DNA of 64,000 nt from Roridomyces roridus (Eukaryota; Basidiomycota; Agaricomycetes; Agaricales; Mycenaceae), in assembly GCA_029378245.1 (NCBI GenBank), contig JARKIF010000022.1, positions 884,899 to 948,898 of the forward strand, written 5' to 3'. Positions 1-11,200 of this stretch are shown here, piece by piece. Numbering within the stretch: position 1 is the first letter of the stretch; each line of letters begins with the position of its first letter. A program made the position numbers and the translations under genes. The notes under the pieces were generated by a model, which was not told the DNA's origin, did not search any database, and saw only the letters and a list, made by a program, of their open reading frames with translations.

Positions 1-66
1 GTAGGGCGATTGCACCGTGGTTTGAGTGGGCCAGTTGCTGGGAAGAAAGAGGAAACTGAAGCAAAT
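1..66. other. Left flank of the LINE insertion
   Basis: These bases precede the left target-site duplication. Before the LINE arrived they were contiguous with 14671 onward, so they are the probable upstream/5' leader of the secreted-protein reading frame that begins at 14668. No promoter element is recognisable in so short a stretch. Confidence 0.5.
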
Positions 67-83
67 GCAAGTCGAGTAGGATG
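67..83 (+). repeat. 17-bp target-site duplication of the LINE, left copy
   Basis: GCAAGTCGAGTAGGATG is repeated exactly at 14654-14670, directly after the LINE poly(A) tail. Exact 17-bp duplications bracketing a poly(A)-tailed element are the signature of target-primed reverse transcription. Confidence 0.93.
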
Positions 84-430
84 GACGACCGACACCCAAC
101 TCAACGTAGCTGACCACAATGCAACTTGGCAATATAAATCCCGATCCACGACCTCAAAGGAACAATTATGAGTGCTCGGGGGCTGCCCGAAGACCGACCC
201 TCGATTCAATGCAACTCAATGGGAAATTTACTCGAATTTCGATCCACTGGCCCTCTATGGACTACTGTCTTTTTGTTCCAATACAACCAACTGAAAACCG
301 ATCCCATACCCAATATGGACGAACAACAGGGAGAACAAGAGCGAATTTATACGACTCCCGGGTCCTCTTGTACCGAAATCCTCCTTAAAAACGAGCTGTA
401 ACAAATGCAACACCGTGATGTCCCTTCCCC

Positions 431-1091
431 ATGGCCATATCCCTGCCCTTCGCGTACACCCCTCCGGGCAACCTGGACCCAGCACTCGTGGAACCAGGAC
501 CTGTCCCTGCCAACGCTGCGAGCACTACCGCGTTTTCGGTCATCACCCCGTCTACCCCGAACAGTACCACGGACACCACCACCGCATCCACCGCCTTCTT
601 CCTGGACACCAACAATGCGACCGATGCTTCCATCGCTGCGGACACCAGCCACTCGGAGAGCACCGACAGCGACATCCCCGAGCTCGTATCCCCCACCTCT
701 ACGGCTATGGTCACCCACGATACGCACACGGTGAACAACACTGATATGTGAGTTTCCTCTCCCGTAACCTGTCAACCTCTATTCTGAGCGACCGAAGAAC
801 CCCCGGTTCTACAACCCGTTCGTTCACATCTCCAACGGTAACGCCCGAATGATCCATCGTGTCCTCCGGGACATGGTTGACAACGGACATCTCAACCCTC
901 GCACCACGGCCTCTTCCTACTTTGTCTTGCCCACCGACGCGGTAGCGGACATCAACGGCATTTCCGGACACAACAACACTATAGCGCACCTGGAGAACGA
1001 GCTCGACCGCATTGCCGACGCCATCCGGCTCGTTGAGTACTCCATTTTCGACTTGTGCTGCTACCTCCGTCAATTTTCGCACCGTAACTGA
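431..1091 (+). other. LINE 5' region, Ser/Thr-rich reading frame and a second short frame
   Basis: A Ser/Thr/Pro-rich frame (431-751) ends shortly before an 80-codon frame (849-1091) with a Leu/Ile-rich, possibly coiled segment (HLENELDRIADAIRL). A GTGAGT donor-like site at about 748 might join them if the RNA is spliced, which is unusual for a LINE. Similarity to the two modules downstream is weak. The frames could be remnants of ORF1 or captured cellular sequence. 1092-1876 contains nothing convincing on either strand. Confidence 0.3.
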
Positions 1092-1876
1092 ACGCTTAAT
1101 CGGTGAAGACTCTCCATGACTGTCAAACCCACGTGGACTAACGCTTGTACAGAGCAACCAATGTGTTCCCCTCTATACTTTCGTTCTTGCTACCGGCGGA
1201 GCCTTTTTTTCGTTACCCCCGCACGCCAATCATTGTAGCCTATTTTAATTAGAGTAGGGAATGCCAATACGTGTTTTTAACCAGAGCGTGGCTTTCAAAT
1301 CCATCCTTAAAAAAGTCCTGGAACTGGAACGAATTCCCTTTTGTCTCGGCAAGAAGCCAATACGGATCGCTGGAGGAAATTAGAAGCCGGATGTAGGAGT
1401 GCGACACATGGCTGAGAAGTCTTTAGTAGAAATGGATAAGGAAACAATGACGCAACACCGGTCGACGCAGGCTATTTTGGACCGGCGACCCGTCATCCCA
1501 GGGAGAGTTTTCACGTCACATCTCAAGATTGAGAATGTGGGTCTGCCAGCAACAAGTTGCCGGGGCTGTTGAAGGAGATCTGATGCCTCATCAGACGCAA
1601 AACGACGTTTGCCTTCCGCCTCTAAACGGATCAAATCGGAACAGCGCTATGGCCGGCACCAACACGTCATAAGCGTCGGCCTTTTCACCCCGACCTCCAT
1701 GTACTCGCCTAACGTCTGACTCTCTGACCCTCCGTACCACCCTTCTAGAACTATGGATAATCGACCTTTGAGCCAACTAACGCCGTTTCCGACGACTGAC
1801 TGGGCGATCACCCTTTTTGTCTCTGGGTACAATGATCGTCCATTGTGGACGGCCACGCCGATGATCTGCATACAAT

Positions 1877-2446
1877 ATGCGGGTACCAGGGATCATATTT
1901 AAATCGGAGAGAAATAAGATGCGCCCTCCCATGGCCACTCCGCACCCCTCCGACATCTCCCAACGTATCCCTCACCTGGGCACCAACGACGGCTCTGACA
2001 ACGGAGAGATCCCCGATCCACCGCAAATCGAAGACCTAAATGGCCGACGTGCTCGCACACCTCAGTTGGCACGCCGAGCACGCCCCTTCATTCGGGCAAC
2101 TGTACGCAGCCCGTGGAATGATGATCTATAACTCACAGATGGATTACAGCCCCGCGGCCTTCGACTCATGGGTCCAATTCCGACTGATCACTCTCGCATT
2201 ATCAGCCGTCGGATTGACGCAGTCTTCATTGATGCAACCAATATTCCACTGGAACCGGGTGATCGCAACCTATGGGCCCCGTATAATTGGGATCAGACCC
2301 TGCAGGTTCCCCCCCCTTCCTACGAAGGAAACCGTTCCCTTACCGAGATTCTCGAGGATTTGATCAACGACGCGCGGCGCTTGTTTTTTGGGCTCCGGAG
2401 GGGGCTTGTTAGCTTGATACCAATGGAGGATGACGACGAAGAGTAA
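1877..2446 (+). other. LINE ORF1-like module, copy 1
   Basis: Overlapping short frames (1877-2131, 2040-2363, 2168-2446) contain, in order, a WHA-type motif (VLAHLSWHA), the segment DHSRIISR, the motif DATNIP and an acidic/leucine segment RSLTEILEDLINDARRLF. The same order recurs about 0.7 kb downstream. The module is frameshifted between segments, so no single protein can be read. It resembles no domain I recognise. It may be a decayed ORF1 or foreign RNA captured by template switching. Confidence 0.4.
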
Positions 2447-2669
2447 GTCTCACCTTGGCGCTACTCCGACCTCAGCATCCCTCTCCCCTCGCTCCCAATG
2501 ACATCTGTCACATCGGAGCGCACTCGCCTGGTGATCCGTCGATGGTGGGGATGGCTCCACCCGAGCACAACGACGACGTACCCAATAACGCACCCCTAAC
2601 CTACGCACGGCTCCAGCGAGGAGTCGGATGCGGGGAGTGAATCTAGCGACGACGTCACGCAATCAACTA

Positions 2670-3142
2670 CTCTGCCCGACATGCTCGCCCGCCTCAGATG
2701 GCACGCCGCAGCCGCTTTCCCACTCGTTCTACCGTATGTCCCACATGATATCTGATGACAGTCGGCACTCACACATGTAATGTAGCTGCGGGGTTTTCGT
2801 CCCGTTACGCCTCTCTCGACCGATGCCCGCACGATTCGGGTGGCACCTCGCGCCAACCCCACCATCCGGCATGCCCCACGCCGCTCTCGACTCATTGCAC
2901 CACACGCGAGAGACCGTTCCCGTACTATCAGCCGCTCGGCTGACCGCGCCTTGGCTGATATGACCAACATTCCAACGGCATTCACATTCCTTGGAAACCG
3001 CACGCCGCTCTGGCGTGATTTGGTGCAGGCCTTGAATGCCCCTCCCTTTTCCGACGGAGATGGTCGCTCTTTTGAACAAGAACTCGCTGAGGTTATTGTC
3101 CACGTACAGCGCTTCCTCTGCGGCATACATGTTGGAAAATAA
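2670..3142 (+). other. LINE ORF1-like module, copy 2
   Basis: Copy 2 carries the counterparts MLARLRWHA, DRSRTISR, MTNIP and RSFEQELAEVIVHVQRFL in the same order and spacing as copy 1. The frame from 2840 stops at 3142 and overlaps the start of the reverse transcriptase frame. The matching order argues for an ancient tandem duplication inside the element. The protein function is unknown. Confidence 0.4.
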
Positions 3143-4399
3143 GATCAACCAGACCCTCAGAGAGCGCGCTCAGAAAAAGAAGGACATAATCCAAGTCAAA
3201 TATGATGTTGAGGGTGAAACATTACTCAGTCGCCACTGGACCCGCTCTGCAGCAGGCTACCACCTCAAGGAAACCATTCCGGAATTTGAGAAATCTGAGT
3301 TGTCTGGAGCCATACCACAGTATGAGACGCGGCCCAAGGAAATGGCAGAGCTCGGTCGCCAATACCATGAAAGCATTCAATCCAAAGACCTTCCGGACTC
3401 GTATGCAACAGCACTCGCAACCCACATGGTACTAGAAAGATGCGACACTCGACTCTCCCAAGAGCAACATGATAAAATGAATGAGCCCCTTGACGCTTCT
3501 GAAATTGAATCGGCGTTGAGGGTGTCCAGGAATGGTTCATCTCCCGGAATTGATGGCCTCCCCTACGAATTCTACAAATGGTTGGTCATTGAACGTGACT
3601 CTGCTGATAAAAAGAATCAGGAATCCTGGGACGTAATGGAGGTCCTTGATGACCTTTTCAAAGACATACAGCGGCACGGAATTGTGCCCGGGACTCATTT
3701 CAACACCGGTTGGATGTGCCCGATCTATAAGAAAGGAGATCATGCTAGGATTTCGAACTACAGGCCCATTACCCTCCTCAACGTGGACTATAAACTCCTG
3801 ACCAAATCCCACTCCCTCAGGCTGGCTGAGCTTGCACCTTATATCATTCACCAGGACCAGGCGGGCTTTGTCAAGGGACGTAAAATTGAAGATCAAATCA
3901 AACAGATTAAACACCTCCTTGACTACGCGGAGGCAACCGAAGAGAATGGGATTATACTGGCTCTGGATCAGGAAAAGGCCTACGATAGAGTAGATCACGG
4001 ATATCTTGCCAAAGTCCTTGAACATCTACGGTTCCCCGAGGAATTCCGGAGACTGGTAGACCATATGTATACGCAGGCTGAAACTCAAGTAATGGTAAAC
4101 AGTGAACTCAGCAAACCCTTTACAGTCACAAGAGGTGTCCGTCAGGGTGACCCTCTATCATGCCTGTTGTTTAATCTGGCAATCGAGCCTCTTGCTTGTA
4201 TGCTACGGAAATCAGATCTCAAAGGAGTCAATGTACCCGGCGTTGACAAGAGACTGCTACTATCCCTATTTGCGGACGACACTACCATCTTCCTTTCGAA
4301 TAAGGATTCCTGGGCGACACTGTGGGAGATCCTCGACTTATGGTGTACCGCGTCAACAGCAAAATTCAATAAAAAGAAGACTGTTGTCCTACCTTTTGG
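3036..4399 (+). pseudogene. LINE ORF2, N-terminal part (reverse transcriptase)
   Basis: This reverse transcriptase copies the LINE RNA at the nicked target. The segment SPGIDGLPYEFYKW, then NYRPITLLNVDYKLLTK, DQAGFVKGR, LALDQEKAYDRVDHGYL, RGVRQGDPLSCLLFNLAIE and the catalytic FADD (LLLSLFADDTTIFL) are the ordered L1-clade RT blocks. The frame starts within what is usually the endonuclease-RT linker (about KINQTLRERAQKKKDIIQ). No endonuclease precedes it. The frame is cut at 4399 by a DNA element and resumes in the same phase at 5812. Without that insert it would run on to 7801. The true start codon is uncertain. Confidence 0.88.
4391..4399. repeat. 9-bp target-site duplication (left)
   Basis: ACCTTTTGG is repeated at 5811-5819. 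Both copies lie in the same codon phase of the LINE ORF2, so removing the insert and one copy restores the reading frame. A 9-bp duplication is typical of Mutator-like elements. Confidence 0.88.
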
Positions 4400-5810
4400 T
4401 AGTCTCGGGGCCAGACTATATACAACTGACGAACAAGTAGTTGTATATAGTCTGGTAGTAAACACGCCATGCCAAAGGGCGTGCCGGACCTTATGTCAGC
4501 ACATCACATGATATCTGCGTGGCCTCCTTCCTCCTCATCTTCCCGCCTCAGCCTGCCCATTTTGCTCACGGAATCCGCCTCAGAACGACCACTTTTCGAC
4601 TCAACGACACTTAAGAAGCCTCAGTACACAAAAATCCCGCCTGAAAACGACCATTCCGTCCGTCCCCGGTGTGGTATCAGTCACCACTCTTTTGGACGAC
4701 TTGCGTGCACGCTCTCGACCAGGAGGGGCCTCGTTTTCGGCGGGGCGTCGGCAAGGCCAGTTGGAGCATCTTTTAAGCAGTTTTTGACATGCTCGGGGAC
4801 CCTGGTGCGTCGCAGTTGCTGCCACCCGTTCTGCTTTCAGACATCTGCTCCACAGAAACCAGCCAGAGACGGTTCTTTTTCGCAAATCGATCTCATCCCC
4901 GTGGTCAACTCCCTGCATGGCCCCGCTTTCCTCCTCTAGGAGCACCCGCCCCTCGTGTCTCAATGCCGTACCTCCCACTGCCAGTACCGGCACTCTCAGG
5001 GCACTCTCATGTTGACTCGCCGCATTCATCCTTTCCGCATGTCTGGCACTCGCCAGCCACAGTCGTGCGGTCCCGCCTCCGGGACCCGGGTAGAAGATGC
5101 TCGCCGCATCCCTTCACCGTCCACGACAATCTCCATCTCGCACTTCTCCCATCCGACTCCGTCCACTGGCACCACCCTACTCTATTTTTTCAGAGACGCA
5201 GCACTCCTCCGCTGCTCGTCTGCCATTCATGCCCTCCGTCTACCATCCGTCCGCCGTGAATGAATGTGCTCGTTGGCGCTGTTCTGCGGCTCCTGAGGCA
5301 CTCACGAGGACGCATGGAAGGGAGATGTGGAGCTGCAGGGCTGAGGAGGTACATTCGGGGTATGAGTACTACTAGTAGGGCACTGAGTAGGCTACTGCAT
5401 GCTTGTATTCTGTCGATACCCAATACAGGTTGTTCTCATTCTAATTCATCCGAAGCACGATGGAAACTCCTCCAATTGTCGAGCACCGCCATGAAAGCAG
5501 GATATATTAATGCCTCAATACCCCACTGCCCCGGAATCTGAACACCAATGCAATGCGAACGTCCAACTCGGAGAGTGCAATAACTTGGTATGTAGATACT
5601 TGTGGCCATTGATTACTTGGCTTGAAATATTCCTCCTGACTCAGACAGCCCTCAGGGGACATCCCTTAGTCTATTTGTCGCTTGGAACGCGTCTGCTGAG
5701 CGCGAAATGAGCCCAAACGACGAGCTGGAAAGAGATCACGGACGTCGCACGTGACGTGCTGACTTAAGGTCCGGCACGCCCGTTGACAGGACGTGATTAC
5801 TATAGGACTA
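4400..5810. mobile_element. Non-autonomous terminal-inverted-repeat element, Mutator-like (1411 bp)
   Basis: The ends share long imperfect inverted repeats: 4448 to about 4515 matches the reverse complement of about 5745-5810, including the perfect block GGGCGTGCCGGACCTTA. The flanking duplication is 9 bp. No transposase reading frame is present; the open frames inside lack recognisable motifs. The left end carries an extra 48 bp, including a perfect 17-bp-arm hairpin, outside the position where the inverted repeat begins, and TAGTCT occurs at both 4400 and 4448. Superfamily assignment rests on the duplication length and long termini only. Confidence 0.78.
4411..4455. repeat. Perfect hairpin at the left end of the 1411-bp element
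   Basis: CCAGACTATATACAACT (4411-4427) is exactly complementary to 4439-4455 with an 11-nt loop. The right end has no counterpart. Confidence 0.9.
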
Positions 5811-5819
5811 ACCTTTTGG
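5811..5819. repeat. 9-bp target-site duplication (right)
   Basis: This is the second copy of ACCTTTTGG, immediately after the terminal GACTA of the 1411-bp element. Confidence 0.88.
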
Positions 5820-7801
5820 ATCCCGAGAATACCGTGCGCAGGTGGTGGCCACTCGCATGTTCAACAACGATTCCGCAAAATTCGAGAATGATTTGGCCGT
5901 GATTGCCGACGGACAGACGTGCCGAGTTCTCGGAGGCTGGGTCGGAAACGACATCCCGTACACTACTCCTTGGCCTCAGGTGTTGGAAGAGATTTCCAGG
6001 ATGCTGACTAAATGGCAAAACCAACACCCTACTGTAGAAGGACGTCGCCATGTTATCAACATGGTGATTGGGGGCAAAACACAATTCCTCACGCGTGTGC
6101 AAGGTATGCCAAAGGAGACCGAAGAGTCTTTGATTAGAATGAGAGACTCTTTTCTCTGGGAAGGAAAAAAGGCCAGGGTTGCTCACCGGACAATGAATTT
6201 GCCCCTTCTTGAAGGAGGAAAACAGGTTCTTGACATTGAATCCAGGAATGAAGCAATTGACCTATGGAATATGAAAGAGTTCCTGAAGAGTGATGACATG
6301 CGCCCGAACTGGGCTTACTTTGCCGAAAACACAATCATACACCGGTGGAATGCAAGCCAACCCGAAAGAATGAGGGGATCCATGTCGAAGCCCTTCTTGC
6401 AGAACATTCACATCCCGAGTTGGAGGACTTCCCCCTTGGCCTACGACATACGACGCATGATCCAGACATCAAAAAAGTATAACTTGCAATTCTCTGCCCT
6501 CTCCGTATCCAAGAAGACTCAGCTAGAAATGCCGATGTGGTCACACAAAGGCCTGAACTCAAAGATGTTTGAGAAAATTAGGTTGAAAAAGGCTCTAAAA
6601 TGCCTACAGCAAAAACACCGGATCCGTTCGGTGGCAGACATTGTACGGATCTCCCAACGCCGCACCACTGTACCAACGAAGCCCCACATGATCAATCCCT
6701 CTGGGATAGGTCGAAAAAACTGCGGATGCCCACCGTGCAAGTATCAGAGATCGACCTACGGATGCAAAGACTCCGGTGAATGTGTTGAGATGGCAAAGGC
6801 CTTGCTAGCATGCTTGTATCCCAAGTGGAATCCCCTGGTACCAGGCGATAACCTTTGTGACCAGCTCGCACTGTCCGAGGACGAGCTAGCATCCAACCGT
6901 ATGAGGAATGGTGAGGGCGATGAAGTCCATGGCTTGATCTTCGATCCTGAATTCCGCCTTGTGGAACAGTATGATGGCTTCCGAATTTTTGCCGGTGATG
7001 ACCATATGACACAGTTCCCAGCACGCCGAGGTGTATTTCAAAATGCAACTCCCTGCACCCTGGATGCATTTATTGATTACAAAGTGGAACGTCAAGGTGA
7101 CCAAGATGCCCGCATGATTGTGGCCGTGGTAATCCGCGAGGACGAGATCCTGAGAATCGCTGATGTTCTGGAACTTGACTTGATTCACATTGAGTCCCGC
7201 TTAAGGGCTTCGGGAAACGCGGCACTCCTCGGTGGCCTGCTATATGCTCTCCGAAAGATACCACATGGTTCCGTGCTATCAGTACACTGTAGGTCAAACC
7301 TACTGGGGAAAATCCTGGTCAAACATCGGTCCAAATGTGAGAATGACCCAACCCATCCAAACTACCAAATCATCAAGAGTGCCATTGGGGGACTACAGGA
7401 GAGGTCTGGACGGACCTACTTCAAGGAGGCCAAAATGAACCCTGCTGCTGTCCTACTTCGAGAGGGAACGCCAACAGAGCTGACAATTGATGTCCAGGCT
7501 GACCTCATGTTTGCCAACCCGGGGATCAAACTGCGAGAAGGCAATCAACGGACCTTTACGAAAATCATTCGTTCTTTGAAAAAGCCGGCACAGAGAAAGT
7601 CGACAGCGTACAACCTGGACCGTATCAGATGCTCGATATATGAGCTTTTCAAATATACACCCACCGATAGCATCATTTGGAAATCCCTGCGTTCGAGAGA
7701 TATTCCAAGGCTGGAACAAAACTTCTTATGGAAATGCATTCATGACATCTTCCGTGTTGGCAAATTCTGGGACCACATTCCCCACCTTGAAAGACTCGGG
7801 T
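5812..7801 (+). pseudogene. LINE ORF2, central part (RT thumb and RNase H-like region)
   Basis: This continues the reverse transcriptase in frame after the DNA element. It holds the conserved block RVLGGWVGNDIPYTTPW that follows the RT palm in L1-like elements, a Cys-rich patch (CGCPPCKYQRSTYGC), and a region with LDLIHIESRLRASGNAALLG that resembles a LINE-type RNase H. The frame is cut at 7801 by the Ty3/gypsy element and resumes at 13956 in the same phase. No internal stop is seen, so the LINE was probably intact when the two elements landed. Confidence 0.87.
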
Positions 7802-8173
7802 TGTCAACACCTAGGGCTAAGTCGGGTTCTAGTCGGCAACGAACGAGGCGACCGAGCGAAGAGCAGCAGACGAGACTCAAGAGGTAGAGCAAGCCGTAGG
7901 GAGAATAGACTAGATTCGTCTACAGTACTGAGACTGTAGACGGGTATATATACTACATGATCGAATTAAGTACGAGGAGGTAGGGGGTAGGAGCAGGGGT
8001 GATCACGACAAGTAGGGGTTTAAATGCAGGGGAGAGTGGAGTAGCAAGCAGGGGTTAGCAGGGGTTGAGACAAGACCCGGCCGATCAGTGATGATCACTG
8101 ATTAGGGTATTGATGGTTGATGATTGATCGGGTTACAACCCGTCGGGTTGTTGCCTGGGGTCATATCATGACA
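7802..8173 (-). repeat. 3' LTR of the chromovirus
   Basis: This copy is 372 bp and nearly identical to 13579-13950. Reading the minus strand it begins TGTCATGATATG and ends TTGACA. It contains TATATATA at 7952-7945 and the self-priming complement at 7921-7912. Confidence 0.96.
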
Positions 8174-8184
8174 TTATCCCTCCC
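8174..8184 (-). other. Polypurine tract (plus-strand primer)
   Basis: On the minus strand GGGAGGGATAA directly abuts the 3' LTR. This is the expected place and composition for the primer of plus-strand DNA synthesis. Confidence 0.75.
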
Positions 8185-8209
8185 GTTCAAGCGCTGCATC
8201 CCGGAGCGC

Positions 8210-11200
8210 TCAGGACACGATCTTCCATCGGCCGTTAACCCGTTCTTCACGGAGTGCAGTCGGGTTCTTCTCATAGAACTCTTCTATGCATTCCTCTGCT
8301 CCATCCAACAAAGCGCGCTTTTCCCAAGTCCATTCAGCCGGGGGATAGTCCTTCCATTTGATGAAGTAGCGCAATGTGTTGCGTTGATTCCCGCTGCCTC
8401 TCTTGACTTTCAGGATTTCCTCCACCTCATACTCATAATGACCGTCAACCACGTCCGGGGGTGGGGGGTCCACCGCCTTCTGATGCTCGGCCACTGGTGG
8501 CACCCATGGTCGAAGATAGACCGTATTGAAAACCGGGTGAACCTTCCAAGATGCAGGCGTCTTGATTTCGTACGAGAGGGCTCCAACCTTGCGCACCACC
8601 GGGAAAGGACCATAACGTCGGTCTTCGACTTTCTTGGTGGGTCGGTGCGTCTGTAGATTCTTCCCTTCTAGCCACACCTTATCGCCTACTTTGTACCCCG
8701 GGTCGGGTTGTCGACTACGATCGTAGTATTTCTTCATAACCTCTTGTGCATGGCGCATTGCCGCCGCGGCTTCTGCCCGTACCTTCTCCATTCGCTGCGC
8801 GAATTCCATCGCCTTTTCTGTTGGAACCTCTCGCAATGGTTCAATCCCTTTGCGCGGGTTGAACCCGAGAGTCATAAAGAAGGGACTGAATCCCGTCGTT
8901 GCGTGAACCTTGTCATTGTAGGAGAATTCGGCCAAGGTTAACCATTCTGCCCAGTCGTCTTGCATGAAGTTGGTAAAGATTCGGAGGTACTGTTCCACCT
9001 CTTGGTTGACCCGTTCCGTTTGACCGTTGGTTTGCGGGTGATACGCTGTCGACGCATTCGACTTCATTCCCAGAAGCTTCATCAGGTCTCGCATAAAGTG
9101 GCCCACAAATTGTGTTCCACGGTCGCTGATTACCACCTCTGGTAACCCGTAATCCTTCCACACATTGTCCCGATAAACCCGGGCGATCCCTTCGCCGGTA
9201 ATCTGTTCTCGGCAAGGAACAACCCGAATTCCCTTACCCAGTCGATCCACAATCACCACAATACTGTCGTACCCCTTGGACTCAGGTAGCTTCGTAATTA
9301 GGTCGATCGAGACGTTCTGCCACACTCGTTCGGGTACTGCGTTTGGTGACAAGGGTCCGCGGGGTTTGGATGGAAACATCTTCGTCTTCTGGCACGTTGA
9401 ACAAGCGGCCACGTACCGCTTGATGTCCCGGGTCATGGATGGCCAGTAGTAATTCCGCGCTACCAATTCCGCCGTTCGATATTGCCCAGGGTGACCGGCC
9501 ATGTACGTATCATGGTGGGCCCGGGTTATGTGATGGCGTAGCTCCTTGTCGGAAGGGACGTATACCGATCCACGCCTAGTCAAGAACCCGTCGTGTTCCT
9601 GCCAGGTCGGGTTCTCCTCCTCGGCTTCTTCATCCTTGCTCTTGGCCAAACCTTCTTTGGCTGCATCCTCCCACTTGTCGTGGGCATCCTTGATGCGTTG
9701 CAAAAATTGGTCCCCCCCCTCTTGTTCTGGGATTGCTCGCAGAAATTCCTCCTTCGGTATCTGTTGAAATTTATCCGCTGGTAGCAACGTGATATCGCTG
9801 TTATCCTTTGCCCCCTTTTCATGGCCATTTCGCCTCAAAAGGGCATCCGTCTTGTTATGCGTTTTGCCGGGTTTGTGGATCAGCACAAAGTCGTATTCAC
9901 TCAACTCCAGCGACCAACGTGCCTGTCTCCGGTTCAGCTTCTTCGTCGTCATAAAGTAAGCCAGATTCTTGTGGTCCGTCCAAATCTCGAAGGTTTTGTT
10001 GCTGCCTTGAAGGAAATGCCTCCACTCGTACAAACCGCGCATAATCGCCAGCATTTCCTTGTCGTGAATGTCGTAATTTCGTTCCGTGTCGTTAAGAGAT
10101 TTGGACAAGAACCCGATCGGGACCCAGACTCCGTTCTGGAGTTGAGAAAGCACCGCTCCGGTGGCGAAATCCGAGGAATCGGCTTCCATCCGCCATTCGC
10201 CATGGTCAGTTGGAAAGTGCAGCACCGGTTCGGCGGTGACCAAATCCTTCAGCGTTTCGAACGCTCTCCTTTCCTCACCTCCCCATCGCCACCGATAATC
10301 TTTCCTCGTCAACCGTGTCAGGGGTTTGGAGTGGATCCCGAACCCGGCAATAAACCGATGGTAGAAGTTGAGGAACCCAAGGAAACTCTGAACCTCTTTG
10401 ACCGTTTTGGGTTCCGCCCACTCGCGTACCCCCGCAACTTTCACGGGATCCATCCGAATTTTTCCATCCCCGATAATCACACCGAGGTATTCGACCTCTC
10501 GTTTCTCGAACTCGCACTTCTCGGGCTTCAAGTACAAATCATTGTCCTGCAGGATCTGCAGCACCTCGCGCACCGTCCTCTGATGCTCCTCCTTGTTGGA
10601 GGAATAAATCAAAATGTCGTCCAAGTAGACAATAACCCGACCCTCGGCGATCTGTCGGGCAAAGATGTCGTTCATCATGCACTGGAAGGTCGCCGGCGAG
10701 TTCGTCAACCCGAAGAACATCACCAAGGGTTCAAACAGCCCCCGATTGGTGATGAATGCCGCCTTCTCCTCATCTCCTTCCTTTATCCGAATGTTGTTGT
10801 AACCCCATCGTACGTCCAACTTGGTGAACCACGTCGCGTTCCGGAGGTTGTGCATTATTTCGGAGATCAGGGGAATCGGGTACCGGTTCTTGATCGTAAT
10901 CGCGTTCAACCTTCGGTAGTCTTGTACTGGTCGAAGTTTCCCGTCTTTCTTCTTCACGAAAAAGAAAGGAGACGCAAACGGAGACTTCGAGGGGCGTATC
11001 CGTCCAGTCTTCAAGTGTTCTGCAATGAACTCGTCCAACTCCTTCTGCTCTGGGACCGACAGGGGAATAACCCAACCCCGGGCGGGTTCCGCCCCGTCCT
11101 TCAGTTCGATAGCGTGGTCCCAACGCTTCCGCTCCGGTAGTTTGTCGAAGTCCTTTTTGTCGAAGACACTGCGAAACTCGTCGAGGTAATGGGCCGGCAC

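Noticed and set aside
4469..5541. Several 90-156-codon open frames in the 1411-bp element
   Set aside because: No transposase motif or splice structure. The element appears non-autonomous.
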